Source of the DNA: Eggerthellaceae bacterium UBA5808
Lineage (GTDB): Bacteria; Actinomycetota; Coriobacteriia; Coriobacteriales; Eggerthellaceae
NCBI GenBank assembly: GCA_002417975.1
Contig: DIDE01000061.1
Coordinates: 27,340-91,339, forward strand
Direction of reading: 5' to 3'
DNA length: 64,000 nucleotides
Positions 36,906-45,559 of the stretch are shown here, piece after piece. The stretch's first letter is position 1, and the number at the start of each line of letters is the position of its first letter. The notes beneath the pieces were generated by a model that saw only the letters and a program-made list of their open reading frames with translations, was not told the origin of the DNA and made no database searches. The position numbers and the translations under genes were made by a program.

Positions 36906-38066
36906 ATGAAAACGAAGCCATTTTATATTGATATGCATGTTATTCAAACTGTTCCACCAAGTAACATTAATAGGGATGATACAGGAAGTCCAAAAACAGC
37001 TCGTTTTGGAGGAGTTGTAAGAGCGCGCGTGTCAAGCCAAGCATGGAAAAGTGCTATTCGTAAAGAATTTAGATCGATGTTAGATACAGACGATCTTGGT
37101 TTAAGAACAAAGTACGTTGTTGATTCTATCGCCAAAAGAATCCATAGTGAGCGCTTGGATATATCTGAGGATGACGCAATTAAACTAGCGTCAAACGTTC
37201 TTGGAGCGACTGGCGTAAAGGTAGAAAAAAAGAAAGATACTGATAAAAGCGGAAAAACAGGCTATCTAGTATTTATTAGCCCCCAGCAAATCGTGAAACT
37301 TGCTGAGTTGGCACTTAGGTCTGATGACGAAGGTAAAAAAATAAGTAATAAAGAAGCAAAAGCAATACTTGATGTAAAGAAAAATCCTGCGTTAAATTCA
37401 ATTGATATAGCATTGTTTGGGCGCATGGTGACAGATGCACCTGAACTTAATGTTGATGCGTCTGTACAAGTTGCGCATGCTCTAGGAGTGGGAAAAGCAA
37501 GTCAAGAGTTTGACTACTTTACCGCAATGGACGATTGTTCTCCTAAAGACAATGCGGGTGCTGGGATGATTTCTACTACCGAGTTCATGTCTTCTACGCT
37601 TTATCGTTATGCGACAATTGATATTGCTCATTTAAATCAAAACCTTGGTTCTACGGATGCAGCAATGCGGGCGATACAAGCATTTATTAAAGCCTTTATT
37701 ACGTCTATGCCGTCTGGAAAACAGAATTCATTTGCAAATCGCACGCTTCCTTCCGCAGTTGTTGTACAGCTAAGATCGACGCAGCCTGTGAGTCTTGTGA
37801 ATGCTTTTGAAAAACCAATTAGAGCAACTAATAATGAAAATGAGCTTAGTCTTACCTGCGATGCATTAATACATCAAGAGAAAATGCTTGATGAAGCGTT
37901 TGGAGTCGAGCCTGATAAGACTTTTGTAATCTGTGCAGCTCCTGGAGCAGAGGGGTTATCTAGCCTTGCAACAGATCAAAAGTCTTCAAATATGGATGCA
38001 GTGCTAAATAATGTTAATGAATGCGTTAAAGATTATTTTGATCAATCTAGCATTGATGGGGAATAG
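36906..38066 (+). CDS. cas7e: Cascade backbone subunit Cas7e (CasC/Cse4)
   Basis: 386 residues beginning with the Cas7e signature (DMHVIQTVPPSNINRDDTGSPKTARFGG, RARVSSQAWKSAIRKEF). It also has the thumb region around ALFGRMVTDAPELNVDASVQVAHALGVGKASQEFDYFTAMDD. Six copies line the crRNA in Cascade. AAAGGG precedes the ATG by ~7 bases. Complete and of usual length. Confidence 0.94.
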   Translation: MKTKPFYIDMHVIQTVPPSNINRDDTGSPKTARFGGVVRARVSSQAWKSAIRKEFRSMLDTDDLGLRTKYVVDSIAKRIHSERLDISEDDAIKLASNVLGATGVKVEKKKDTDKSGKTGYLVFISPQQIVKLAELALRSDDEGKKISNKEAKAILDVKKNPALNSIDIALFGRMVTDAPELNVDASVQVAHALGVGKASQEFDYFTAMDDCSPKDNAGAGMISTTEFMSSTLYRYATIDIAHLNQNLGSTDAAMRAIQAFIKAFITSMPSGKQNSFANRTLPSAVVVQLRSTQPVSLVNAFEKPIRATNNENELSLTCDALIHQEKMLDEAFGVEPDKTFVICAAPGAEGLSSLATDQKSSNMDAVLNNVNECVKDYFDQSSIDGE

Positions 38067-38078
38067 CGGGGTAACTGT

Positions 38079-38819
38079 ATGGACACGCTTGTTCTAAAGC
38101 TTGCTGCCCCATTGCAGTCATGGGGTGATTCAAGCAGATTTTCCGAGCGAAATACGCGGCATGAGCCAACAAAAAGCGGTGTAATTGGGCTTCTGGCATC
38201 AGCGTTAGGGAGATACCGGACAGATAATATAGATGATTTATCAGATATCCTTTTCGGTGTTCGTATTGACCAACCTGGGCATTTCGAGGATGACTATCAG
38301 ACTGCTCATACGATGAAACTAGAGAATAAAACTAATCAAATGGTATTCAAGGAGACAATGCCGCTTTCGCATCGTTTTTATTTGTCAGATGCGGTATTTG
38401 TGGCTTGCTTACAGGTTGAGGCATCTATCTCCCAGCAGTATGCAGAAGCTTTTATTCATCCAGCATTTCCCTTATTTTTGGGTCGGCGATCTTGCCCTCC
38501 TGCGTGTAAAGTTTTACTTGGGGTATATAAAGAGTGCGATTTAGTAAAAGCGTTGGATCGAGTTCCATAGCAGGCATCAGAGCGGTTTCAGCGGATGCAT
38601 AGCAAAAACGTTAATCTTGAAGTTGTGCGCGATGCTGTTTCAGGTAAGGACAACTTAGCTACGCAAGAAACAGTCAGAGATGTTCCTCTGAGCTTTTCTC
38701 AAGAAAAGCGTGATTACTCATGGCGCTCTGTTGTGCGAGGTACGGTAGCAGTTGAAAATCTACATTCGCCAAAAGTGCCGAGTCATGATCCATGGGCTGC
38801 CTTGGGAGGGGAACGTTAA
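38079..38819 (+). pseudogene. cas5e: Cascade subunit Cas5e (CasD) interrupted by an in-frame amber codon
   Basis: The frame spans 246 codons, the usual Cas5e length, but codon 164 is TAG (38568-38570). Before it lies a good Cas5e N-terminus: LVLKLAAPLQSWGDSSRFSERNTRHEPTKSGVIGLLASALG, and HRFYLSDAVFVACL. After it lies a good Cas5e C-terminus: QASERF...ETVRDVPLSFSQEKRDYSWRSVVRG. The junction reads DRVP-stop-QAS, where relatives usually have Pro-Trp-Gln; a single TGG-to-TAG change explains it. Cas5e caps the crRNA 5' handle and is needed for Cascade assembly. The truncated 163-residue product would probably not work unless the amber is suppressed. The codons after the stop still encode a well-conserved domain, so the lesion is recent or a sequencing error. 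Confidence 0.9.
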
Positions 38820-39581
38820 ATGTATTTCACTCGATTTCCTATCAATTTAACTCGTCGTGAAAGCCGCCGATTTTTAGGTTCTCCCTATATATTTCATGCT
38901 GCTATAGCTGGGAGTTTTCCTCCTGGAGGAAATTCAGAAGAAGGTCGCGTATTATGGCGAGTTGATACTGTAGATAATGGTGGCATGTATTTGTATATCG
39001 TTAGTCCAACAAAACCTAGTCTTGTCGGGCTGAACGAGCAGATTGGCTGGCCTGATATGCCTAACCAATGGGAAACAAAAAGTTATGATACCTTTCTTAA
39101 AGAAATCCACGATGGTCAGCTGTATGCTTTTAGGCTTGTTGCAAATCCAGTTTTAAATAGCGTGAATGTTCGAGATAAGCATAATAAAACAAAAAGGATC
39201 GGACATTTAACTGTCCTTCAACAAGCTACTTGGCTTGTCGGAGCAGATGCGTATGCTGATTTGCCTGTATCTCAGACATCTTCATCTACAAATCGGAGAC
39301 AAAGCCGTGCGGCCCGAAATGGTTTTAAAGTGATTGCTAATCCAAAAACAGATATTCCAGAATTAGTAGTATCGCACTCAAAAAAGAGCATAATACAAAA
39401 GCGAAATGCAGCAGATCCCATTACCCTTGTTACTGCTCAATATGATGGAATCATGCAAGTAGTTGATGCAAATGCATTACGTAGAGCTTTAACGTTTGGC
39501 ATAGGGCATGCGAAGGGTTTTGGTTGCGGGCTATTAACTATCGTTCCGTTGGCGAAGCATGAACAGTCTTCCCGGTTCTGA
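38820..39581 (+). CDS. cas6e: crRNA-processing endonuclease Cas6e (CasE)
   Basis: 253 residues with two RRM-like halves. The N-terminus MYFTRFPINLTRRESRRFLGSPYIFHAAIAGSFP places the family's catalytic Tyr/His region early (His ~26), and the C-terminus has the glycine-rich loop ALTFGIGHAKGFGCGLLTI. It cleaves the repeat hairpin and stays on the crRNA 3' end. Its ATG follows the cas5e TAA directly, and it overlaps cas1 by 23 bases. Confidence 0.94.
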   Translation: MYFTRFPINLTRRESRRFLGSPYIFHAAIAGSFPPGGNSEEGRVLWRVDTVDNGGMYLYIVSPTKPSLVGLNEQIGWPDMPNQWETKSYDTFLKEIHDGQLYAFRLVANPVLNSVNVRDKHNKTKRIGHLTVLQQATWLVGADAYADLPVSQTSSSTNRRQSRAARNGFKVIANPKTDIPELVVSHSKKSIIQKRNAADPITLVTAQYDGIMQVVDANALRRALTFGIGHAKGFGCGLLTIVPLAKHEQSSRF

Positions 39582-40557
39582 CAAACCCAAGCTTCATGAG
39601 CTACCGAGGATAAAGGAACGATTAACGTTCCTCTATATTGAGCGTTGTGTAGTTAATCGCCAAGATGGTGCTATTACTGTTACGGATATTCGGGGTACTG
39701 TATGTGTACCTGCGGCAGTTCTTGGTGTGCTTATGCTTGGTCCTGGAACGAATGTTTCCCATCGAGCTATGGAACTTCTTGGAGATTCTGGAGCGTGCGC
39801 TATTTGGGTTGGCGAGCATGGTGTGCGCTACTATGCGCACGGCCGCCCGCTTACGGAATCTTCGCGGTTAATTGAAAAACAGGCTGAATTGGTATCGAAT
39901 ACTCGGAAAAGACTAGCTGTAGCTCGAATAATGTATCAGATGCGTTTTCCAAATGAAGATGTTAGCGGACTGACCATGCAGCAACTGCGGGGTAGAGAAG
40001 GATCTCGAATTCGGTCTGTATATCGGAAAGCTTCAAAAGAAACGGGTGTTGAATGGACTGGGCGTGAATACAAAGCAGATGAGTATGATAAGAGCACGCC
40101 AATCAATAAAGCGCTTTCTGCAGCGCATGCATGTTTGTATGGTGTTGTGCAAAGCGTCATCGTAGCTCTAGGTTGTTCGCCTGCGCTTGGTTTTGTCCAC
40201 AAAGGGCACGAGCGAGCATTTGTATATGATATAGCTGATTTGTATAAAGCTGATATTACAATTCCTTTAGCCTTTGTGGTCACTTCAGAAAATCCAAGTG
40301 ATATTGGAAAAGAAATTAGGCACAGGGTACGAGATGTGTTTGCCGAAAGCCACATTCTTGAACGTATAACATACGATATTCGTTTTTTGCTACTTGAATC
40401 GGACTCAGAAGATCGCTTTGATGTAGACACTCTAAGGTTATGGGATGATAAAGGTTCTGATGTAAAGTATGGTATTTCGTATGGTAAAGAGACTCATAAA
40501 CTTCCTGATGAAAGTGACTGCGAAGGTTATGGGACGTTGCTTAAGAAGCAAACATGA
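39559..40557 (+). CDS. cas1: CRISPR adaptation integrase Cas1 (type I-E)
   Basis: 332 residues with type I-E Cas1 features: LPRIKERLTFLYIERCVVNRQDGAITVTD, LLGDSGACAIWVGEHGVRYYA, the catalytic Glu in QQLRGREGSRIRSVYRKAS (~149), and the His/Asp pair in ALGFVHKGHERAFVYDIADLYK (~214-227). It forms the integration complex with Cas2. It overlaps cas6e upstream and cas2 downstream (ATGA). Confidence 0.95.
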   Translation: MNSLPGSDKPKLHELPRIKERLTFLYIERCVVNRQDGAITVTDIRGTVCVPAAVLGVLMLGPGTNVSHRAMELLGDSGACAIWVGEHGVRYYAHGRPLTESSRLIEKQAELVSNTRKRLAVARIMYQMRFPNEDVSGLTMQQLRGREGSRIRSVYRKASKETGVEWTGREYKADEYDKSTPINKALSAAHACLYGVVQSVIVALGCSPALGFVHKGHERAFVYDIADLYKADITIPLAFVVTSENPSDIGKEIRHRVRDVFAESHILERITYDIRFLLLESDSEDRFDVDTLRLWDDKGSDVKYGISYGKETHKLPDESDCEGYGTLLKKQT

Positions 40558-41429
40558 TTGTAATTACCTTAACAAAATGCCCTCTTGCTCTTCGTGGCGA
40601 CTTAACAAAATGGCTTCAAGAGATAAATACAGGTGTATATATTGGGAATGTGAGCGCACGTGTGCGTGAAAAACTTTGGGATCGGATATGCCGTGAGGTA
40701 AAGGGCGGAAGTGCGACCATGGTATATTCGGCCCAAAATGAGCAACATCTTGATTTTCGCGTTCACAATACAATATGGGCACCAATTGATTACGATGGCA
40801 TAAAGCTGATGATGCGGCCAAATTTGAAGTATGCCCAAAAGCTGCACATGACATCAGCAAATTATAGCAAGGCCTCGAAATACGCCAAATGCAATAAAAT
40901 AGCGTTATCTAAAAATAGGAGTCGACGAGGTGCTTATGTAGTTGTTGATCTCGAAACAACGGGGCTTCATAGTACTCAAGACGAGATTATTGAATTTGCA
41001 GCATTGAAGGTAATAGATGGTCAAGAAGTAGATGTTCTTGATGAGTTTGTATCAACTACTCATCCATTAACTCAAGCCATAAGCAACTTAACAGGCATTA
41101 CTAATGAAAAGCTTAAAAAGCAAGGCGTAAAACTTCCAAAGGCTCTAGAAACTTTTCAAGACTTTATCGAAGAATTGCCTATTGTGTCCCATAACAATGA
41201 ATTTGATGCTAGCTTTTTGCAAGCGGCATGCAATATATGTAACCAAGATTATCTTGAGAATCAGTGGATTGATACACTCAGCATTTCAAAATCAAAATTG
41301 AACGGACTCTCAAACTATAAACTAAAAACTATAGCTGATTTTTTAAACATTCAGTTCAGTAATCCCCATCATGCCCTTGATGATTGCAGGGCTACAAATG
41401 AGATTTTTCTAAAACTAATCGAAAATTAG
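40554..41429 (+). CDS. cas2: Cas2e fused to a DnaQ-like DEDDh 3'-5' exonuclease
   Basis: 291 residues. Residues ~1-95 are Cas2e (MIVITLTKCPLALRGDLTKWL, GVYIGNVSARVREKLWDRI). After a basic linker (~96-124), residues ~125-291 form a DEDDh exonuclease: motif I VVVDLETTG (Asp132, Glu134), motif II VSHNNEFD (His213, Asp218), motif III HHALDDCRA (His272/273, Asp276/277). All catalytic residues appear intact. Such fusions are known in some type I-E systems, including Streptococcus thermophilus, where the exonuclease trims prespacers to length before Cas1-Cas2 integrates them. It ends 42 bases before the first repeat. Confidence 0.95.
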   Translation: MIVITLTKCPLALRGDLTKWLQEINTGVYIGNVSARVREKLWDRICREVKGGSATMVYSAQNEQHLDFRVHNTIWAPIDYDGIKLMMRPNLKYAQKLHMTSANYSKASKYAKCNKIALSKNRSRRGAYVVVDLETTGLHSTQDEIIEFAALKVIDGQEVDVLDEFVSTTHPLTQAISNLTGITNEKLKKQGVKLPKALETFQDFIEELPIVSHNNEFDASFLQAACNICNQDYLENQWIDTLSISKSKLNGLSNYKLKTIADFLNIQFSNPHHALDDCRATNEIFLKLIEN

Positions 41430-41471
41430 CAAAGTGTTAAAATAATACATGTTTCATCAGCACTTTTTAGT

Positions 41472-42475
41472 CTGCTCCCCGCATACGCGGGGATGATCCT
41501 TACGTTACGCAAACAGCTTATCATGGCAATGTCTGCTCCCCGCATACGCGGGGATGATCCCGACAAGCTGTCCCCGACGTTCCAAGACCATGACTGCTCC
41601 CCGCATACGCGGGGATGATCCCGATATGCAAGGATGATCGGTAAAGACGTAGTGCTGCTCCCCGCATACGCGGGGATGATCCCTGATATTACCGACAATG
41701 GGGGCAAGGCGAATGCTGCTCCCCGCATACGCGGGGATGATCCCGAATTAGGAGAACAACATGGACATTGGATATGCTGCTCCCCGCATACGCGGGGATG
41801 ATCCCGTACGCTATGACGGATCTATAGCGACCTATGGCTGCTCCCCGCATACGCGGGGATGATCCCGCCTAGCGCCGAGATAGCCCAGCGCATCTGTGCT
41901 GCTCCCCGCATACGCGGGGATGATCCTTGCCTATGTCGAGGTAATTTGTGACCCTTGGGCTGCTCCCCGCATACGCGGGGATGATCCCGAGATCGGACAA
42001 CGTTTTCAATCGTCGCAGTTCTGCTCCCCGCATACGCGGGGATGATCCCAGCAACGTTGGAGTGATTTGCGGTAAACCATCCTGCTCCCCGCATACGCGG
42101 GGATGATCCCAGGCTATGCACGATGAAGCTCTGTACCAAAAACTGCTCCCCGCATACGCGGGGATGATCCCAGCGACAAGTCGATCTACTACCGTGTCAT
42201 GGTCTGCTCCCCGCATACGCGGGGATGATCCCGTTACAGAGTTGGTAGTATCAACAATTCCGTTCTGCTCCCCGCATACGCGGGGATGATCCCAGTCGAT
42301 TCGGGATTGGCAAAATTCTATAAAGCTGCTCCCCGCATACGCGGGGATGATCCTGAGCGTCACCCCCACAGGGTAGTTCCACCTGGGTGCTCCCCGCATA
42401 CGCGGGGATGATCCCATCCCACGTAGGTTTCTTCATCCGATCAGCAAGTGCTCCCCGCATACGCGGGGATGATCC
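41472..42475 (+). CRISPR. Type I-E CRISPR array, 17 repeats and 16 spacers
   Basis: The 28-base repeat starts CTGCTCCCC, has the hairpin CCCCGCATACGCGGGG, and ends GATGATCC. It recurs every 61 bases at 41472, 41533, 41594 and so on to 42448, with no size variation. Counting 28-base repeats, spacers are 33 bases; their first base is C after 14 repeats and T after repeats 1, 8 and 15. Repeats 1-15 are identical; 16 and 17 begin GTG instead of CTG. These end variants mark the old, leader-distal end, so the leader is the short A+T-rich stretch at 41430-41471 after cas2, and transcription runs left to right. No spacer matches elsewhere in this window by eye. Confidence 0.98.
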
Positions 42476-42545
42476 CAGATACGAGATTTAAGTGCGTAAC
42501 CCGCCACTATTTATTTAGAGCGTATTATCCCAAAATTATTGAGCT

Positions 42546-42559
42546 ACTTGATATCAAGT
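42546..42559. promoter_or_regulatory. 14-bp palindrome downstream of the CRISPR array
   Basis: ACTTGAT-ATCAAGT, perfect. It lies shortly upstream of an extended -10-like TGGTATAAG (42582-42590), possibly the promoter of the small frame at 42722. A palindrome this short can occur by chance several times in 64 kb. Nothing else was seen in 42476-42718. Confidence 0.3.
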
Positions 42560-42721
42560 TGAAATTAGAAATCAAATATTTTGGTATAAGTAGCAAGGGC
42601 TGCTATGCAACCACACATCGTTAGTTAGCGCGGAGCATTGGTGATAATATCTCGATTGTAGTAAGCAAGATATATATGGTAGAGCGATTAATTCGCCTAC
42701 TTAAAGAAGGGGTGTGCTGTG

Positions 42722-42913
42722 ATGCTACTATTACCAGAACAACTAGTGTGGCAGCAAGAAAAAGAATGGTATCGTGAGGTCAATAACTCTTATGAGTATG
42801 AACTTACGGATAAAGCCCCAAAAAAAGCACGTGATAGTTACGCCCGCTATAAGAATTTTATCGATGCAGCGCTAGAAGGTGCTTCTCCCTATGAAGGCAT
42901 TATTGTAGATTAG
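42722..42913 (+). CDS. Small hypothetical protein (63 residues)
   Basis: MLLLPEQLVWQQEKEWYREV... is a polar, Tyr/Glu/Lys-rich, probably helical protein (DKAPKKARDSYARYKNFIDAAL) with AAGAAGGGG ~10 bases before the start. No family recognised. Composition and a passable ribosome-binding site favour a real gene over chance. It lies between the array and the second palindrome. Confidence 0.45.
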   Translation: MLLLPEQLVWQQEKEWYREVNNSYEYELTDKAPKKARDSYARYKNFIDAALEGASPYEGIIVD

Positions 42914-43012
42914 TTTTTAACCTTTTACGGCTTTTGATCCGCTCACGATAGCTGAGATAACTCTAACTTGCGCCTCCCTCCCCAAATTCCCAAAAAATAT
43001 GCCCCAACATCA

Positions 43013-43040
43013 CCATGAGTACCATATATGGTACTCATGG
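43013..43040. promoter_or_regulatory. Perfect 28-bp palindrome beyond the CRISPR array
   Basis: Left half CCATGAGTACCATA, right half TATGGTACTCATGG, fully self-complementary. Its central 22 bases match the cas3-upstream palindrome at 31522 apart from one symmetric pair and the centre. It lies ~195 bases before the zinc-ribbon membrane-protein gene. A weaker inverted repeat (GTGATC..GATCAC, 43089-43109) lies between. The rest of 42914-43233 shows no supported gene. Confidence 0.75.
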
Positions 43041-43233
43041 ATGGATTCGTTTGGATATACTCCTGGTCAGTGGGGAGCTGAATGTAGGGTGATCTATATA
43101 TTGGATCACGAAGCTCTCAGGGATCGGCTCCTCACGCCATATTCAAAACAGAATGATGGAAAACGTGATGCGGCGCTATGGAATGGGGATTCCTTAGTCC
43201 GCCCATCTTCCATGAAAGGGTGTGTCAGGGACT

Positions 43234-44490
43234 ATGAAAACGTGTCCAAAATGCGGGGCGAATGTAGAAGGGTTACGCTTCTGCGGTAACTGTGGCTATC
43301 CGCTCACTAACAGCGAAGAGTCTAATCGTACTGTGCAAGGAAGTGATACTCATTCGGACGGATCAAACTCACCATCAAATTCGACAGCAAGTGGCGTTCA
43401 TGCAGCTCATGGCGCAGACAATAACGCGCAAGCAGACGCATCTAAATCTCCCAAGGCGCATCAGTACAATCAATCCGATCATACGACACCGTCAATTTAT
43501 CCTGCTCAATCAGTACTAACTGGTCGAACCGATCGACCTGGCCAACCCGGAAAGCCTAACTACCAAAATCAAACTACTGCGCCGAATCAAAATAATCACT
43601 CAGGAAAAGATCCTTTTTATAAACAGACGTGGTTTCTTGTTCTGATGTTGTTCTTGTTTCCGCCTTTGTCACTGATATGCGCAGTGAAGTATAAGCGTCC
43701 GACTGATAAATTTGGGCGAACTATTATTGTGGTGCTCGATATTATTTTGACAATCACAATGATATCTTCGTTTATCGGACTTGCGGGATCGTCGAAGGGC
43801 TCGCATAATTCTACGCAGCAATCTACGACATCTGAACAAAGTGCATCGCAGAGCGATAATTCTCAGAGTAAAGAATCCGCGAAGGAAGAAAAGGCTCCTG
43901 ATCCAACGCTCACTTCCATAAGCGCAACCTATAAGGGTTCGACGGCTGCTGGCACAAAGATCGACTCGAAAGCATCGGGAATTGTAGTCAAAGGTACATA
44001 TTCCGATGGATCGAGTAAAACCGTGTATGACTGGTCGGTATCGAATCCTGCATCTCTTGAAGCTGAGCAAACGCAAAACTTTGTGATTACCAGTGGTAGC
44101 GTGTCGTGCCCCTTAAGTATCACATGCACAACGTTGACGCCGGCAGACTTTAAGGCGAGCTGCGAATCCGTCGATTACGCATCGCTTGCACGCAATGCAA
44201 GTTCCTACAAAGACAAGCCGATTGCTGTTACCGGAAAAGTTATGCAAGTTATTAGCGGGTCGTCTTCTACTGGTACCGCGTATCTTGTCGAAATCACACC
44301 TGATGGATACGGCTATTATTCAGATCCTGTCTACGTACAAATTTCGAGTGCGCAAAGTCAGCAGACGATTCTCGAAAAGGATATTGTTGACGTATACGGA
44401 ACGGGCGCTGGAATGTTTTCTTACACAACTGCGCTTAATGTAAGCAAAAGTGTTCCAGCTATTACAGCAAGCTATATTGATATTGAGTAG
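43234..44490 (+). CDS. Zinc-ribbon, membrane-anchored protein with Ig-like and OB-like outer domains
   Basis: 418 residues. A double-CxxC zinc ribbon (CPKCGANVEGLRFCGNCG) at the N-terminus is followed by an Asn/Gln/Ser-rich linker (~30-125) and two hydrophobic segments (~133-185, FLVLMLFLFPPLSLICAVKY and IIVVLDIILTITMISSFIGL). A Ser/Gln linker leads to an Ig-like part (ISATYKGSTAAGTKID ... VKGTYSDGSSKTVYDWSVSNP) and a C-terminal OB-fold-like part (CESVDYASLARNASSYKDKPIAVTGKVMQVISG ... DIVDVYGTGAG). Such zinc-ribbon membrane proteins are common in Gram-positives and mostly uncharacterised. The start is the ATG at 43234 (GTG 43222 possible). The palindrome upstream suggests shared control with the CRISPR locus. 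Confidence 0.8.
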   Translation: MKTCPKCGANVEGLRFCGNCGYPLTNSEESNRTVQGSDTHSDGSNSPSNSTASGVHAAHGADNNAQADASKSPKAHQYNQSDHTTPSIYPAQSVLTGRTDRPGQPGKPNYQNQTTAPNQNNHSGKDPFYKQTWFLVLMLFLFPPLSLICAVKYKRPTDKFGRTIIVVLDIILTITMISSFIGLAGSSKGSHNSTQQSTTSEQSASQSDNSQSKESAKEEKAPDPTLTSISATYKGSTAAGTKIDSKASGIVVKGTYSDGSSKTVYDWSVSNPASLEAEQTQNFVITSGSVSCPLSITCTTLTPADFKASCESVDYASLARNASSYKDKPIAVTGKVMQVISGSSSTGTAYLVEITPDGYGYYSDPVYVQISSAQSQQTILEKDIVDVYGTGAGMFSYTTALNVSKSVPAITASYIDIE

Positions 44491-44574
44491 TTGGTATTAG
44501 ATACATAGCCAGTTTGATGATTTTGGCAAGCTGGCTACAGTATGCGTAGCTGATAGTAGGTAAATGCTTGATGT

Positions 44575-44604
44575 GCTGCCCTCGGATTATCGGGGGCAGC
44601 TTTT
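44575..44604 (+). terminator. Terminator after the zinc-ribbon membrane protein
   Basis: GCTGCCC (44575-) pairs with GGGCAGC (to 44600), extended by a CG/CG step after one mismatch, followed by TTTT. A second weaker hairpin (TAGCCAG/CTGGCTA) lies ~70 bases upstream. Confidence 0.75.
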
Positions 44605-44822
44605 GATTAGTGCGCTTGTTGTTATAGGCGTGTAAGCATAACGTCAGGCGGGTAATACATTGATTTCATGATTTGGTTAGCTAGGCGCTGCTTGTGATTC
44701 CTTGTTTTCTTTCTTACAAATCGATCTATAGTAATCGTGATAATGTGTCAGAATTATCATATCGAAGGAAATCAATCACGCCGTAATATGCGCGATACAT
44801 AACGTGTAGGAGAGTCGAGAAT

Positions 44823-45557
44823 ATGCAGGGCGATAATCGAGCGACGTCGCGTCTTGAACGCATCATGGGTACCGAAGGACTTGCTCGGCTCGAACGCGCG
44901 CATGTAATGGTGCTTGGCCTGGGTGGCGTTGGATCAAACTGTGTCGAAGCACTCGCTCGCGGTGGTGTGGGAACGCTCACTATTGTCGACCATGATCGGG
45001 TAGAACTGAGTAATATCAATCGTCAGGCCATCGCGTTTAGGTCGACAATAGGCAAACAAAAAACGGTCGTTACTCAAGGAATGATCAAGGATATTAATCC
45101 TACAGCGCGTGTAATCGCCCTCGATGAATTCTTGTTTGCTGACCATGTTGATGCGTTTTTTGAACAGCATGGCACGGGAGTTGACTATGTGATTGATGCG
45201 ATCGATACGATATCGACCAAACTTGCGCTCGCTCAATACGCGGATGCGCATGGTATGACATTCATAAGCAGCATGGGCGCGGCGAATAAATTGCGTCCTG
45301 ATTGTTTTACCTTTGCTGACATCTACGATACGGTCAATTGCCCTATGTGTCGCATTGTTAGGAAAGAAGCGCGTAAACGCGGAATTGCTCACATCCCTGT
45401 AATCTATTCGAGCGAGCATCCGGTTAAAGTGCCGACGGCAGAAGGGGCAACGCGCAGGGATCGTTCGGACTTAGGAACGGCGTCATTTGTTCCGCCTATT
45501 ATGGGACAGATGATTGCTGGCGAGGTACTCTGCCATCTTGCGGGAATCCAAAGGTAG
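44823..45557 (+). CDS. tcdA: tRNA threonylcarbamoyladenosine dehydratase (TcdA)
   Basis: 244 residues of the E1/ThiF-MoeB fold: LERIMGTEGLARL, nucleotide loop VMVLGLGGVGSNCVEALARGG (~28-48), DHDRVELSNINRQ, and YVIDAIDTISTKLAL. TcdA uses ATP to cyclise t6A37 of tRNAs to the hydantoin ct6A. Length and motifs are normal for the family, including a CPMC pair near residue 178. The upstream interval 44491-44822 holds the terminator and an A+T-rich inverted repeat (TGATAA..TTATCA, 44738-44759). The TatD-like gene follows with two bases between. Confidence 0.93.
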   Translation: MQGDNRATSRLERIMGTEGLARLERAHVMVLGLGGVGSNCVEALARGGVGTLTIVDHDRVELSNINRQAIAFRSTIGKQKTVVTQGMIKDINPTARVIALDEFLFADHVDAFFEQHGTGVDYVIDAIDTISTKLALAQYADAHGMTFISSMGAANKLRPDCFTFADIYDTVNCPMCRIVRKEARKRGIAHIPVIYSSEHPVKVPTAEGATRRDRSDLGTASFVPPIMGQMIAGEVLCHLAGIQR

Positions 45558-45559
45558 TG

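Noticed and set aside
41426..42460. Open frames on the minus strand across the CRISPR array with repeated GIIPAYAGS / DHPRVCGEQ / GSSPRMRGA peptides
   Set aside because: These are translations of the repeats themselves; the 61-base period cycles the three frames. A known source of spurious protein families.
42999..43289. A 96-codon plus-strand frame spanning the 28-bp palindrome
   Set aside because: No ribosome-binding site, it overlaps the zinc-ribbon gene in another frame, and its composition is unlike the neighbours.
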